A stretch of DNA of 64,000 bases from Siphonodentalium dalli (Eukaryota; Mollusca; Scaphopoda; Gadilida; Siphonodentaliidae), in contig CP136063.1 of the NCBI GenBank assembly GCA_032622095.1, positions 24,864,987-24,928,986 on the forward strand, in the 5' to 3' direction. Numbering within the stretch: the stretch's first letter is position 1; every line of letters begins with the position of its first letter. This document shows positions 21,300 through 33,916 of this stretch, in pieces. The translations under genes were made by a program, and so were the position numbers. The notes below the pieces were generated by a model. The model was given only the letters and a program-made list of their open reading frames with translations. It did no database searches and had not been told where the DNA came from.

Positions 21300-22101
21300 T
21301 ATATTTACATACACCTAATATCTCTTCCGATTTCCCCATAGCGTTACAGTAGACACGCCACCTTATCCAATGCGTTCATAAACCTATGAACGCAACGTGA
21401 CATCAATTCCAATGTCGTTCATAGGTTTATGAACACATTGGTCCCGGAAATGACCGGAGATTGTCGGACATTGCCGACTGCTTGAGTATCTATATAGTAC
21501 ATCCGGATTTGGCAAGAAATTATTTTGGTCTATAATCAGTGTTGTTGCCCGGTGTTACTGAGCGTTGATGTTCAAAAAGCCCGCTACTCAATAGCGTTTT
21601 ATCATTTTCCTTACCGCTACAAATATCCCCCCGAACCTCACAAATATATCATTATGGTAGAACGGCGTGTTGTCGATTTCTTATCCACAGCCGAAACTTA
21701 ATTGTTAGTTTCAAATATCATTCTTGAAATCAACATGTCTACATTAGTTACTAGCTAAACAAGACAGTTTGTCATATGTGTATACTTAACTGTGAAATTA
21801 CGTTTTTTTCCGTTCTCCATGAACGGATTCTCAAAATGTTTGGTTTTCCAAAAAACCAGGATTCAAACTTTCTTAACTGAACTCCATGCGTTCATTTAAA
21901 TAGATGAATAAATAGTGGGAAAGACAGACAATCCTAGTTCATAATGAATTTAAGTATATAAATATAAATAATAAATGGCGATTCAACGTGGTCATGGGTT
22001 TTGACCTCAATTAAAAATCAGCAAACTCCGCATGAACCCCTTTGGGGTTCATACAGTTTGCCGATTTTTTCTCGCAGTCAAAATCCCATGACCACATTGA
22101 A
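21300..22101 (+). repeat. Long direct repeat, second member, with complete hairpin
   Basis: Partner of 20140-20790. Its end forms a foldback at 21982-22101: TTCAACGTGGTCATGGG pairs with CCCATGACCACATTGAA, and inside it 'cagcaaactccgcatgaacccc' pairs with 'ggggttcatacagtttgc'. This looks like a small TIR element embedded in or ending the repeat. Confidence 0.8.
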
Positions 22102-22114
22102 ACCGCTGTTCATT

Positions 22115-22640
22115 TCTTATATAAACTTGACCATTATTGTTTTATACACTCTTTGGCAGTGACAAAACTTACAGCTGGATATTATATTTGGTTAAATTCA
22201 CCAAAGCCACATATAGGCGAAAAGTACTACGATTTCTTCCCCTAATGTTATATAGTTGTTGTAGAACACGAAACCACAAATAGCAACATTTTCTGAATGT
22301 CAAACGCTGAAATAACAGCTTTAAGCGATGCATGATCACTTCAGCAATTGAGACTTTCAGTATCAGAATGGGTACAGCGGTACCACACGCGTGAAACCAT
22401 CCCGGTACCGATAAGTCTGCAACTGTTGATAATTTGAGAAGCTTAATTTGACCCGGACACAATTTTGACAACTTGACCATTATTGCTTACATACTCTTTG
22501 GCAGACTGTTTATAGCTGGAAATTATATTTGATTAAATTCACCAATTAAAGCCACATATATGCGAAAAATACTATGATTTCTTTAACTGCATAATCGTGT
22601 GGACCCCTTCCCCCTAATGTTATATAATTGTTATATAAAT
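22115..22640 (+). repeat. Two diverged direct units, about 346 bp apart
   Basis: 'aacttgaccattattg', 'actctttggcag', 'gctgga.attatatttg.ttaaattcacca' and 'cccctaatgttatat.gttg' occur in the same order in both units. About 65 bp after the second unit ('ttgt.ttagc.tattttgtag') recur at 25786-25850. Confidence 0.7.
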
Positions 22641-24390
22641 TGTCTTAGCCTATTTTGTAGTAGAATTATCTTTTAATTTTGTTTTATTTACTTTCACATT
22701 TGACTCATGTTATATTCCCACTCCAAGTCTCTGTTCAGATTTTGTAAAAATTTAAAATGACACAATAAATGAACCCTTTAAGGAAAATGACTTGTCAGGA
22801 CTTTTACCGGTTGATAACAAATATTTATGAGGAAGCATTATAATACCCACACATGAGAGAATCAACAACACACTGGCATCACTGCCCTGATTAAATGCCT
22901 GACGCTTCAGAGGAAGACAAACCTGTGCGTTGTTAATTGGAACATCAATCTACATGAGACGTCCATGTGTGCGCAGTATGCAACACTATTGAACATTTCA
23001 ACCCCACACTCCAAATGGACCATACTGCTAATCAATACACAAGACAATTAAGCTGGTATGAGAAACAATCTTCATCAAATTGCTACATTGTAATACGATT
23101 ATAATATTTTGCCGCACAAACCGTAATGTTCGGTGTGCAGTCAAATAGTGACGTCATATACAGCGTAATACACATATATGAAAATGTCAGTAACATCAAA
23201 GAATGCTGCACTGCTGAGTATGCATATTTTGTGCATTTCCAAGGATTTCCTTGAATGAAACTGCTCATGCTCAGAGATCCTGAGATATCGTATTACAATA
23301 AAAGAATGCCGAAGTGCTGAGTAGGCCGATTTTTGTGCATGGGATGTCCGTAAATGAAACTACTCATCGTATTACATAATTTGATAAAAGAATGCTGAAC
23401 ATGCATCAAGGATAAACGCAAAACATATCCCCCAAACTCTGTTCCATAGCAGTGGTCCTAACTATAGTTGTTGGACTAATGCAGATTATTAAAGAAGCTG
23501 TGTGTTCCGAGTTTGAATGATTTTGCTACTATTCATATTATGCTGCTATAGATATCTATAGATATTCCCTGCAGTATGACGTCACAGTGCACAAATTGTT
23601 TAACAATTGACAGAATATATCCTTTTGATTCCATTTTTATGGAAGCTACCTGTTGAAATTCTTAGACGGTCAGTGCAGATGCTTTCCAGTGTTTAGTTAT
23701 CAATTTGTAAAAGCTATAACTCATAGTGTAAACAGCTTGTTCATTTATTTAGTCTTCAATCAGCCTGCAGTCTCACATACATAATTTCATGATTATAAAT
23801 GTTTTGGGTACCATGATGAACAGAATTACTGCACCCATGGAAATGATCAGTTTACGTAATATACGTAGCTTTGGATTGCTTTGAGTATCTCAGGTGCAAG
23901 AAAATGACTACTTTTCAGTGACAAATAGCAAACTTTTCTCCCGACGGAACGAACCATCGTCACACCATTGTGCTGTGTTATCCAAATACGGACTCATTTA
24001 TTTTCCCCTGGCGAAAACCCTGATATTAGCATATGCTAATACGGCCTTTAAAATTGACATTTCAGGATTCTTACATGCAGCAGATATGCCTATACAGATG
24101 TGGAGATGAATGGAAAGATATACTAGGGGGTTTCCATCATTAACTTGGATATGTATAAATATGACAACAAAATTAAATGTCTGGTTTGGTTTACAAGTCA
24201 AAATAAAATAGGGTCGATAGGTGGGCTTGGAATTTTATTTTTAAATAAAAATTTTTAATTTGAATTATTCTTAAGATTTTCACATATGTGGTTTACTCTG
24301 CAAGATTGACATAAAACTACTTTTGATTATTTTGTATAAATTTTAATATTACACAATACTTTTACTTAGAAATCAACCTATTCTGAGATG
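22641..24390. other. No gene seen; short tandem units at 23180-23410
   Basis: The phrase 'aaagaatgc.g..gtgctgagta' with 'ttttgtgcat' and 'tgaaact.ctcat' recurs two to three times, about 115 bp apart, between 23180 and 23410. The remainder is unstructured AT-rich sequence. Confidence 0.45.
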
Positions 24391-24395
24391 CTTGT

Positions 24396-25745
24396 GTATG
24401 GAAATATACTAAAATCTTTGCAGGTCATGGGTATCTCATCCACGACCCTGTCATAAAATTTCAACAGAATCATAAGAAATGTTTTGAGTTATTGCATCAT
24501 ATATAGCACATGTCTATGGGTTGGATGCAAAGTGTTAATATTTTCTGAACCGATTGATACTAAAAACTATACAGGTGAGACAGTGTGTCATAAACCTAAA
24601 CACAAAATAATGAACATGATAAAAACAATCTGGTTATCTCGTCAGATAGCATGTATCCATGGACAGACAGGACGAACAACGGATGGTTGATCCAGACGTC
24701 AGCATCGTGTAACATAAATGGAATCATCTTCTGAAAACGTCAACTGCATTCAAGTATTTGGCGCTTGACATTATCACATTATAATTACAACTACTTAAAT
24801 GCGTGCATTTGATTGGTCAATGCCCTTCGATACGATTGGTAGTGACAATCGCTATCTGCTGAGGGAAATGTCGTTTCCCTCATCACAACGCGCAGTGATA
24901 CTTTAAGAAATTGGGAGGACATGCACCAATGGTCGCCCCACATCATGACGTCATTTCTTAAATGCGTCCATAGTTACCATACAATGAAAACAAAAAGTAA
25001 CGAATTTGACTGATCAGTGAAACTATTCCACCATTAGTATTAGCACTCATCCAGCTTCGTGCCAATAATATGACATGGCAGTGGTCTTGAGCATAGAATG
25101 CACCATTGTAGCGATTGTTTACCTTTCAAGTTTGTCACATGAGACCGCAAATTTGGTGGGAAAGTTTGATAACACCGCTTCGGAATTGCTATCGTCTCTT
25201 GATTGTCTTTATGACAATAGATGTGCTAGAATCGTTCTAAATAAGTGTATTTTACACCAGCAAGTAAATTTTAATAGTTTATGGGTGTGTGAACTTTCGG
25301 TCGGTCACCCAATTTATTCTCAACACAATTTCCCATTTTCCGTTAAAAGAGCAGATGCAGTCCATACACAAGTACCGGTATCACATGGGTAGTTTAACTA
25401 TTTTAGTGTTTTAATGTAGTTTCTTCATAAAACTAGTTTAATCACCAACTAATTTATGCGGATTGTTGTAATTATAAGCAATCAACAAGTGTCGGATGCC
25501 GAATTTCATACTTAGTATAATTTCGCTTTCGAAATTATACAGTATGTAATTCAGCATTTAACACTTCTATACGCTGAGAGATGCATCGAAAACAATGTTG
25601 ATTTCATATTGAATGCACTTCACATTCAAACCAGTTACACCTATTCTCAAAATAAGTGTCCCTTTTAAAGCGGTCCTCAGCCGCCCGTTTATCTGTCGGA
25701 ATATCAATGCAACATGGTTGGTGGAAATGTTCCTGGGCGAGTTGT
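24396..25745 (+). repeat. 1.35-kb diverged direct duplication, first member
   Basis: Aligned with 28641-29848 along its length, from 'tggaaatatactaaaat.tttgcagg' to 'tggaaa.gttcct.ggcgagttgtga'. It includes a hairpin 'agtataatttcgctttcgaaattatac'. A 105-codon ORF in this copy (25075-25392) is interrupted by a deletion of about 100 bp in the other copy, arguing against coding function. Confidence 0.8.
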
Positions 25746-25900
25746 GACCACGTTGAAGTTGCGTAATGTTAGTGCTGAATTGTGTTAGCTTATTTTGTAG
25801 TATAACTATCTTTTAATTTTGTTTTATTTACGTTCACATTTTAATAATTTGATGTTCTTCATCTAATTGCTGTATTGGGATACGATTATATATTATTATA

Positions 25901-25986
25901 CGGACGGACACACAGGCAGAAAGCATGACGGACGGACGCAGTCAATCCAGTATACCCCCCATTTTCTTCAAAAGTGGGGGTATAAT
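25901..25986 (+). repeat. Repeat tail: GGAC-rich stretch and CCCCC/GGGGG hairpin
   Basis: 'cggacggacgcagtcaatccag' is followed by 'tataccccccattttcttc' and 'aaaagtgggggtata'. The tail matches the plan seen at 20085-20140, 8530-8600 and 37440-37508. Confidence 0.65.
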
Positions 25987-25989
25987 GAG

Positions 25990-28640
25990 GACTTGGGTCC
26001 GATCATTTTATGTATGTAATTATGTTATTAGATGATTTAAATTGACATTCATGAATAATTTGACGTCAGCTTTACCTATCCGACGACACTCCACGTGATC
26101 ATTTACCATGTGTACCAATTTTCTTTTGCCATGATCCAACAGGTTCTCTATAGCCGGGCAGACAAACAAACACACACAATTTCGTTTTATTATTATGAAT
26201 ACATACATGTGTACAATATATATATATTTAATTGGAAGTGGGAATAAAGAACACGTGTGGGTTCCTTATACACGTATGCGTCTTTTCTTGTACCTATATC
26301 TCAAATAATTACATCTGCAATTGGATGGTATATTCTCATGAAAGATGGAGAGTTACAGCCTGTCCAACGCTGAAGTGCGAAGTTTTAAATCAATGCCGAT
26401 CTGTAATTTGCCAGAGTCGGTTTATCAATTTGTCGGGTCAGTGATTTCAACAGCCAAGGGAAACACACCTGCTTGTGACAATTATTTAAAGCTAAGTGAG
26501 TTACATGGTGTTAAAACCCACTGGGGTGTTATCCCTTTGTCTTGACACATCTCTTATCCCGCAAGCTTTTTTATCGCATGAATGTTATTTAACGCCCAAG
26601 GTCATTATTTTAAGAATTAACAAAATAGAACTACATACAGCATCTGTCGTAACAGGGACTCGGGCGTTAATTTGGGATGGAGGTAATTAGTATTCAGTCC
26701 TTCGATTCTGTAAAATGCAGGAGTGTGATTGGTCACTCGCCTAACCTGAAACCCATTGTGATTCATCTTGTACCCATGTATTCTTCACATTGAAGTAATG
26801 AACAATTAGAACTCCATTCTCGAATTGCGTCATAATGCTTCCGTTCGATGTAAGTTGTTATAAAATGCGGTCAGAGGCCACGTAACCACGTGAGAGTTTC
26901 CTGTTGTGTGAACTCTATCGATATTTTTAAAATAATGTTTGATTGCCCCGAACTCAAGTTTCAATTTCTATTGATCTTCGCCGTCCATCGGGGCGGCTAT
27001 TTTTAGAACGCAACACATGGTACCAAAATTACTTCACGTTGGTGATGGGGGTGCACGGTGAGATTAATTTAAATATGTCATGTTGGTATCAATACCTAGC
27101 CGAGAATTCCTCAGACCTTCAGATGAATGCGACCAGCAAATTTAAAAATTCGTCACTTGAACTCCCCATGAATATCTTCTGGGAAATTCCAGGGAATGCG
27201 TCGTTGTCAACATCAGTCACAAAAGTTTTGTATTGTTTAGTGCCTCATGCAGGAACTCCTGTCAGTCTCATATTTGTGACTCGGAATCTGTTCGGATATG
27301 CGCTGTTCCAGAATGAGACATCTACTGTTAGGAATCAAGTGTGTTTCCGTCGCTGACTTGACAACAAACCAAACAAGGTTGATCGTTATCATAAACCCTT
27401 TTTCAATCGTGCACCGAATATCGCTGAGTGTGATTAATTACTCGCCAAGATATAATTTCAGGCGTGCTATGGTGCGCGAGCGCGATCGCACGCTTCATAA
27501 TCGAAGGCCTGAGTATTTAGCGGAGAAATTTGGTCAAAACATTCGATGGAAATTTTCTAATATTAGTGTCAGTTTGGAGATCTTGAGGCCAGTTTTTAAT
27601 TTTTTCACCCACCTCACTGATCGTTGGCCAGTCAAAACCTGCTTATCAATAACAAATTACTAATAAATCAAACTAAAACAAAATGGCGGCCTGAATTGTT
27701 TAAAAACAAAAAACAAATCATGTCCTGAGTTTTAATGGGGTTAGACTTTTATATAGGTGCTTGGATTTTGCAGTGTTCAGGCTCATATTTTAAATTGTTT
27801 CATGATTCCTCCCAGAAGGTAGTCAAGAAATTCAAGCCACGGGGTAGGAAGCAAATGAAATTACATGACATTGCCAGCTCGGCCTGGTTAAAAGGGGCGG
27901 GATGCAGCTGGAAAATCCACGGAAGCCCTCTAACCACGTCGCTGATGACTAACCAACTAATATTGAACGATATATAGGCTCTATTTACGCGATTGTATGT
28001 TGTTTCAAAGAAAAGATAACACAAGTTATACATTTATGCACAGACCATTTGATAACTTTTGGGGGTGATATTTAAAGGTATACGTAAGATCATTGTGGTG
28101 GGGGAAGAGTTGGAAATCATGCATATTATGCAGCATATATGATGGGACTGATGGGAATTTGCTAACCACAGGGGATGGCCCATGTCATGTAAGAATTGTC
28201 CAATAACTGGAAATGTTATCCCTTTCAGTTTGAAAAATCTAACCTGAAGGGGCTGTGCAAAATTAAATTCAGCCGCTAGGCCATATCACGACTATGTCAG
28301 TTCCCACTTGAAGGTGAAGTCAACCTAGCGAATCCATAGGAGAGCCAGAATGACCAACCAACCACTGGCAAGGAACTAACAAGCTCATCCACACAAACAT
28401 CTCAATATTCCAATGGAACAGAATTTGTGACATGAGAAGATGGAGCTTTTATGTGAACAGCCAGGCCATTGCAGCTGTGCATTTACAACCTGGCTACCAG
28501 TGGTGGGCCTATTTATATCCCCCGGGCACCACAAGGGGGAGTGGTGTTTTATGAAATCTGTTGATGTATCAGAACTGTAAAAGTTATTTTTTTCTTTGGC
28601 CTAATTAATTGTATTTGTTTCAGAGACATCTGTCAAAAAT
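25990..28640. other. No recognised gene; one uncharacterised 137-codon ORF
   Basis: The longest frame, 26943-27356 on the plus strand, would encode 137 residues with several N-x-S/T sites. It starts at a TTG, has no recognisable domain or signal peptide, and I do not recognise it. Near 27880-27940 a phrase like 'ggaagccctctaaccacgtc' resembles 1275-1300 and, reversed, 19700-19720, suggesting a dispersed repeat end. Otherwise nothing is visible. Confidence 0.35.
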
Positions 28641-29848
28641 GACAATGGAAATATACTAAAATATTTGCAGGTCATGGGTATGTCATCCAAGACCCTGTAA
28701 TAGAATTACAATAGGATAATCGGAAAATTGTTTTTAGTAATCGCATCATATAGCACTATGTAAACTGATTGATACTTCAAACTATACAGGTGAGACGTTG
28801 TGTCATAAACCTGAACACAAAATAATGAACATATGATAAAAACAATCTGGTTATCTCATCAGATAGCATGTATCCATGGCGATTGACGAACAATGAATGG
28901 TTGATTCGGACGTCAGCATCGTTTACCATAAATGCTAAGGGTACTCATATTCTGGCTACAATCATCTTCTGAAAACTTCAACTGCATTCAAGTATGTGGC
29001 GCTTGACATTAATCACATTATAATTACAACTACTTTCGCTTAAATGTGTGCATTTGACTGGTCAATGCCCTTAGATACGATTGGTGTATACGTAGTGACA
29101 ATATCTATCAGCTGAGGGAAATGTCATTTCCCACATCACAATGCGCAGTGATAAGAAATTGGAGAAGATGCACCAATGGTTGCCCCACATCATGACGTCA
29201 TACAAAAAGTAACGAATTAGACAGATCAGTGAAACTATTCTACCATTAGTATTAGCACTCATCCAGCTTCTAGCCAATAATAATATGACATGACAGTAGT
29301 CATGAGCATAGCATGCACCTTGATGACAATAGATGTCCTAGAATCGATTTATTTAAGTGAATTTTACACCAGCAAGTACAAGTTTTATGGGTGTGTGAAC
29401 TTTCGGTCAGTCACCCAATTTATTCTCAACACAATTTTCCATTTTTACACAAGTATCACATGGGTAGTTTTACTATTTTAGTTTTTTTAATATAGTGTCT
29501 TCATAAAACTAGTTTAGTCACCAACTAATTTATGCGGATTGTTGTAATTATAAGTAATCAACATCCTTTTTGATAAATCGGTCGACGTATAGAAGTGTCC
29601 GATGCCGAACTGGATAATTAGTATAATTGCGAAATTATACAGTATGTAATTCAGTATTAGACACTTCTATATGCCGAGAGATGCAACAAAAACGATGTTG
29701 ATTTCATATTGGAATGCACTTCACAATCAAACCAGTTACACATGTTCTCAAAATAAGTGTCCCTTTTAAAGCTGTCCTCAGCCGCTAGTTTACCTGTCGG
29801 AATGTCAATGCAACACGGTGGGTGGAAACGTTCCTAGGCGAGTTGTGA
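28641..29848 (+). repeat. 1.2-kb diverged direct duplication, second member
   Basis: Partner of 24396-25745. It lacks about 36 bp after 'gacgtcat' (near 29200) and about 100 bp near 29320. Substitutions are numerous, so it is much older than the 49-kb-spaced duplication. Confidence 0.8.
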
Positions 29849-30507
29849 ATTAGTACAGTCACGATCAGAATTATCTTCAATAACAACCAACTCGAGCGAG
29901 AATTGCATAATATCCCAAATGAGTGCTTTTGGGAAATACGTTTATAATTATAAAAAATAAACATAAGTTTTAAAGGAATATACTTTGGAAGACTTCAAAT
30001 ACACCTAAAGGAACATATGGTATAGTTGATGCATGTCTGACGATCGGTCTGTGATGACTCCATGCAAAATGCCAGTACTGTCACTGGCTCTCTATACTCC
30101 AAGTTTATATGACAGACAGCAATTATTATCTCAATCTAAATAATCATCGCCATTCCATAATTTGTTGCAACTTCTAAGTATTCAATCAAAAGTCGAAAGA
30201 CTTTTACACCGACCGCATGCGCTTGTTTCTCGGTAGTCACCTTTGATATCTGTGTCAAAACAACTACCGGCATACATCAAATGCAGCGCACAGCTGACAT
30301 TGGCAGAAATACTTTCGTAAAAAACGCCCAATATATCTAAACATCGGAATCGGAAATCAGCTCATTGTGCCTCCAGTTATCGGAAATGGGTCGGATGGGG
30401 TTTTACATAATCGTAACATCACTATCGGTGTAACTTTACAACCGCGTTGCGTTATCAAGGTGGTTACACCGCAGTTGAGAGGGAAACTTATTTTGCTAAT
30501 ATGTGCA
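29849..30507. other. No gene seen
   Basis: Unstructured AT-rich sequence between the duplication and the mariner-type element. Confidence 0.5.
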
Positions 30508-31186
30508 CAGTAATGCTCTAAATAATTGACTCATTAACCACAGCAGAATTATGGGTAACATTTCAGGATTTAGTCGGAAATATGGCTTGTTGCCATTCAC
30601 CGGAAAGCTCTCTGTGAGGCCTATTAAAGGCCTCTCTCTGTGAGAGCTTTCTGATGAATGGCAACAAGGCATATATCCGACTAAATCCCGAAAAGTTACC
30701 CATAATTCTGCTGTGGTTAAGGGGTATGTAATGCCCTATAAAGTAATCAACTCATTAACCACAGCAGAATTATCGGTAACTTTTCAGGATTTAGTCGGAA
30801 ATATGGCTTGTTGCCATTCATCGGAAAGCTCTCAGTGAGGCCTCTTAAAGGCCTCTCTCTGTGAGAGCTTTCTGATGAATGGCAACAAGGCATATATCCG
30901 ACTAAATCCCGAAAAGTTACCCATAATTCTACTGTGGTTAAGGGGTATGTAATGCCCTATAACGTAATCAACTCCTTAACCACAGCAGAATTATCGGTAA
31001 CTTTTCAGGATTTAGTCGGAAATATGGCTTGTTGCCATTCACCGGAAAGCTCTTGATGAGTCCTCTTAAAGGCCTCTCTGCGAGAGCTTTCTGATGAATG
31101 GCAACAAGACATATATCTGACTAAATCCTGAAAAGTTACCCATAGTTCTGCTGCGGTTAAGGGGTCGATTACTTAGGGCATTACTA
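30508..31186. mobile_element. Mariner-type MITE with core hairpin amplified three times
   Basis: Left end CAGTAATGCTCTAAATAATT and right end 'attacttagggcattacta' are diverged reverse complements and match the TIR of the 4044-4172 MITE. The interior consists of three tandem units with periods of 222 and 221 bp (starting at 'ttaaccacagcag', 30533, 30755, 30976). Each unit is itself a long hairpin: 'ttcaggatttagtcggaaatatg' pairs with 'catatatccgactaaatcc', and 'gttgccattca' with 'tgaatggcaac', closing over 'aggcctcttaaaggcct'. Confidence 0.8.
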
Positions 31187-31189
31187 TAC

Positions 31190-31425
31190 AAACATCTGCA
31201 ATCAGCGCAAATACTCCTTGCGGTCATTGAAACATCACCTGCTGTCACTGCAAGAATCCTCGCAAGAATACTGGCAATCAATGTAAGCACATCAGTGCAA
31301 TCATCAAGAACCGTCACCAGTATCCCTGTAATCACCACAAACACCGCATTGAGATCACCATAAACCACTCACTGTAATCACTGCAAGAACTCGAAACACC
31401 GCAATTATCGCACTGTAATAATCAA
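31190..31425. repeat. Degenerate minisatellite, opposite orientation to 2290-2700
   Basis: Phrases such as 'atcactgcaagaa', 'gtaatcaccac' and 'gcaatcatcaag' recur irregularly. Read on the minus strand they resemble the 2290-2700 array. The array abuts the mariner-type element. Confidence 0.6.
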
Positions 31426-31441
31426 GATGAAAGCTCAGGCC

Positions 31442-33038
31442 CCTGTTTAAAATATCATCCAGTGCGTCTTATTGGCAATAAAATTCCCTTTCATTTGACA
31501 AATAACTAGCCAAACCGAAGTCGAGATATCTTTTAGGAAGCTACCGAAATCGACCAGTATATATAAGCTACCGAAATCGACCAGTATATATAAGATTAAT
31601 ATATTCGAGCAATAATTTGTCACGAACGTATACTTAACTCATTAAGTACCATGTTACCTGTATAAAAAGGAGAAAAGCCATCATTTACACCAACTATTCA
31701 ATATTGGAAAGAATTGAACTGACAGCAGGCATTAATGTTATAGGCCATACTCACAAATTGCTTTGAGAGTCAAATTCCGGTAGTACAGTGTCATTACAGC
31801 TCCGAACTTTCATGTTGTCAATTACAAATATGTTGTTTTATATGGTCATCTAACTAACTTATTTTAGGCATTAATTTTCTGGTGGAATAACAGCATTTTG
31901 TAATGGTAAGGATCGGAAATATTGTAAATATTGCACATCTCGCCAGTTACATGTGAACTCATGTCTTAGAGATTAAAGCATAGCATAGCATAGCAAATTG
32001 TCTAAATTGGATGACTATTACATAGACCGATTTAATATAAAAGAGATGACAAAACTGAAACCAATTTTAAAATCAATTCCGTTCTACAGGCCTACAAAAA
32101 TCATAATTTCAGTTTGTGTTTGGTAAACGTAGCTACATGTACGACGTCAATGACATATTATGGGTAATCAGAATAACCAGATGACAATTCTATCAAATTC
32201 ACCACTTCGATAAGAAACCCTTACAACCAAATTTCAGTTAAATATCTTAAAATATGTTTTTTTATAGTTATATATCATTGTAATTTGGTAAACCCCTGAA
32301 GGTACAGAATTTGATTGACGTGATGTGCATGTTGTTCAAATAAGCATTCCTCGATCTTTTGGCGTTAAACCAAGTGTTCGATGAATCAGTGCATACCTTG
32401 TAAAGTCTACTCATACACGTATAAATGGACCACCTGCCCCCCCCCCCCCCTCATCAGATGAAAATTCTCCCAAGATGTGACTTGTAATCCAGTGTTTTAA
32501 GCATGTACACCAAGATTGAAATTGTGAGTTTTTGGCCACAGTGTAGGGTATGTTTCAAACTAGATGTTCTGGGTGACGTAGCCGGCACATGGATGGCGCC
32601 TTTCGGGCGACGTATATATCTGCATGTATCCAGCACTGGATAAGTTTTTTAAAACGCGATAACATTAGCTATAAATTCTCAAAAAAGTTCCGTAAGTCAT
32701 TCCTAGCTACCTTTTTTATTACACCCGATGTGTTTGTCCTCGATTGTTTCAACTTTATTCATCAAACAAATTCCAAAAACAAGATGATCAGTCTGCTACT
32801 GGCTATATCTTCACATTTAGGTACACATTCGTGACAAATTATTGGGTGAAAATAATGACTTTTTATTGGGTCAAATGCCTCAGAGGGGACTAGGAAGATG
32901 GCGACTCAATTTCTTCGGCAGATTTCAGTAGTTTCCGACACGTTATCTTGACTTCGCTTTGTTCAATTTTTCAGAGTTATATTTCAAATGAGAGGGAATT
33001 ATATTACCAATAAGACACACTGGATGATATATTGTCTG
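31442..33038. repeat. Inverted repeat pair, arms about 115 bp, 1.36 kb apart
   Basis: Left arm 31442-31560 ('atcatccagtg', 'cttattggcaataaaattccc', 'cgaagtcgagatatc', 'agctaccgaaatcg') is the diverged reverse complement of 32917-33038. This may be a decayed element with long TIRs. No target duplication and no transposase were seen. The interior holds a 27-bp tandem pair (31538-31593), an AGCAT pentamer run near 31978, and a 14-base C-run (32437-32450). Confidence 0.6.
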
Positions 33039-33144
33039 AGATGATCGATTTCTAGAATAGATTAGGGTTTTGATAGTGTGGTTTTAGCCAAAATCTAGCT
33101 TTTGAACCTTGTCACTTATGTACGGTAACTGGTTTAGGACATGG

Positions 33145-33312
33145 GAATTTTTTTTTTATTTCGTTGCCACGAAATATAAATTCGTGGCAACGAAATACTA
33201 ATTCATGGCCGCGAAATAACTTCGTGGCAATGAAATACTAATTCGTGGCCACGAAATACTAGTTCATCGCCACGAAATACTAATTAGTATTTCGTGGCCA
33301 CGAATTAGTTAT
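33145..33312. repeat. Palindromic minisatellite TTTCGTGGCCACGAAA
   Basis: Variants of the perfect palindrome TTTCGTGGCCACGAAA, joined by 'tactaattc', are repeated about six times, with changes such as GGCAACG and GCCGCG. The array can fold on itself in many registers. Confidence 0.8.
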
Positions 33313-33379
33313 TAAAAATTTCCCTATTCGTAAACTAGCCACCGTACTTTTGGGAGGCCAAATTCATATTTAATAGCAA

Positions 33380-33850
33380 ATTACGCTTAAACGTAATACG
33401 CTTAAGCGTAATACACTTAAGTGTAATGGTATTACACTAACACATAATGCATTTTCGCTTAAACGTAATGCAATTACGTTTAATAAGTATCATTGCATTA
33501 CGCTAAAATGTAATGCCATTATTCTTAAGCGTAATTGCCTCACTCCATTATGCTTCAGCATAATGCCATTATGCTTAAGCATAATGCCATTATACTTAAG
33601 CATAATGCTATTACACTTAAGCTAATAATGTTTCGATAGCCTTACTACCTTACATATAATGGTATCATCTAAGATGAATATATGTCAAAAGTTACTGGCA
33701 TCAGTAATTCGCAGACCAATTTCAGCTCCAGGGGAGATTTGAGATATGGAATTTTAATTACGCTTAAGAGTAAAGCCTTTATTATGGCATCACGCTTAAG
33801 TGTAATGGTGTAACGCTTAAGCATAATGGCATAATGCTTAAGGAATCACT
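33380..33850. repeat. Palindromic minisatellite around GCTTAAGC, first block
   Basis: Units of 16-22 bp are built on palindromes centred on CTTAAG, such as ACGCTTAAACGTAAT, ACACTTAAGTGTAAT and ATGCTTAAGCATAAT, separated by 'gcatt' or 'gccatt'. The block is interrupted near 33620-33760 by unrelated sequence. Confidence 0.8.
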
Positions 33851-33916
33851 GAACTAAATGGTTTCCCATAGATGACAGTGTTAACGTCTCGACCGAATTA
33901 TCCGAATTTAAGCCTA

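Noticed and set aside
25075-25392. A 105-codon ORF in the first member of the 1.35-kb duplication
   Set aside because: The second member lacks about 100 bp of it and is frameshifted, with no sign of constraint.
26943-27356. A 137-codon plus-strand ORF that might be a host exon
   Set aside because: No recognisable domain, signal peptide or start context. It opens at TTG, has no conserved partner in the window, and its length is within what chance allows over 64 kb.
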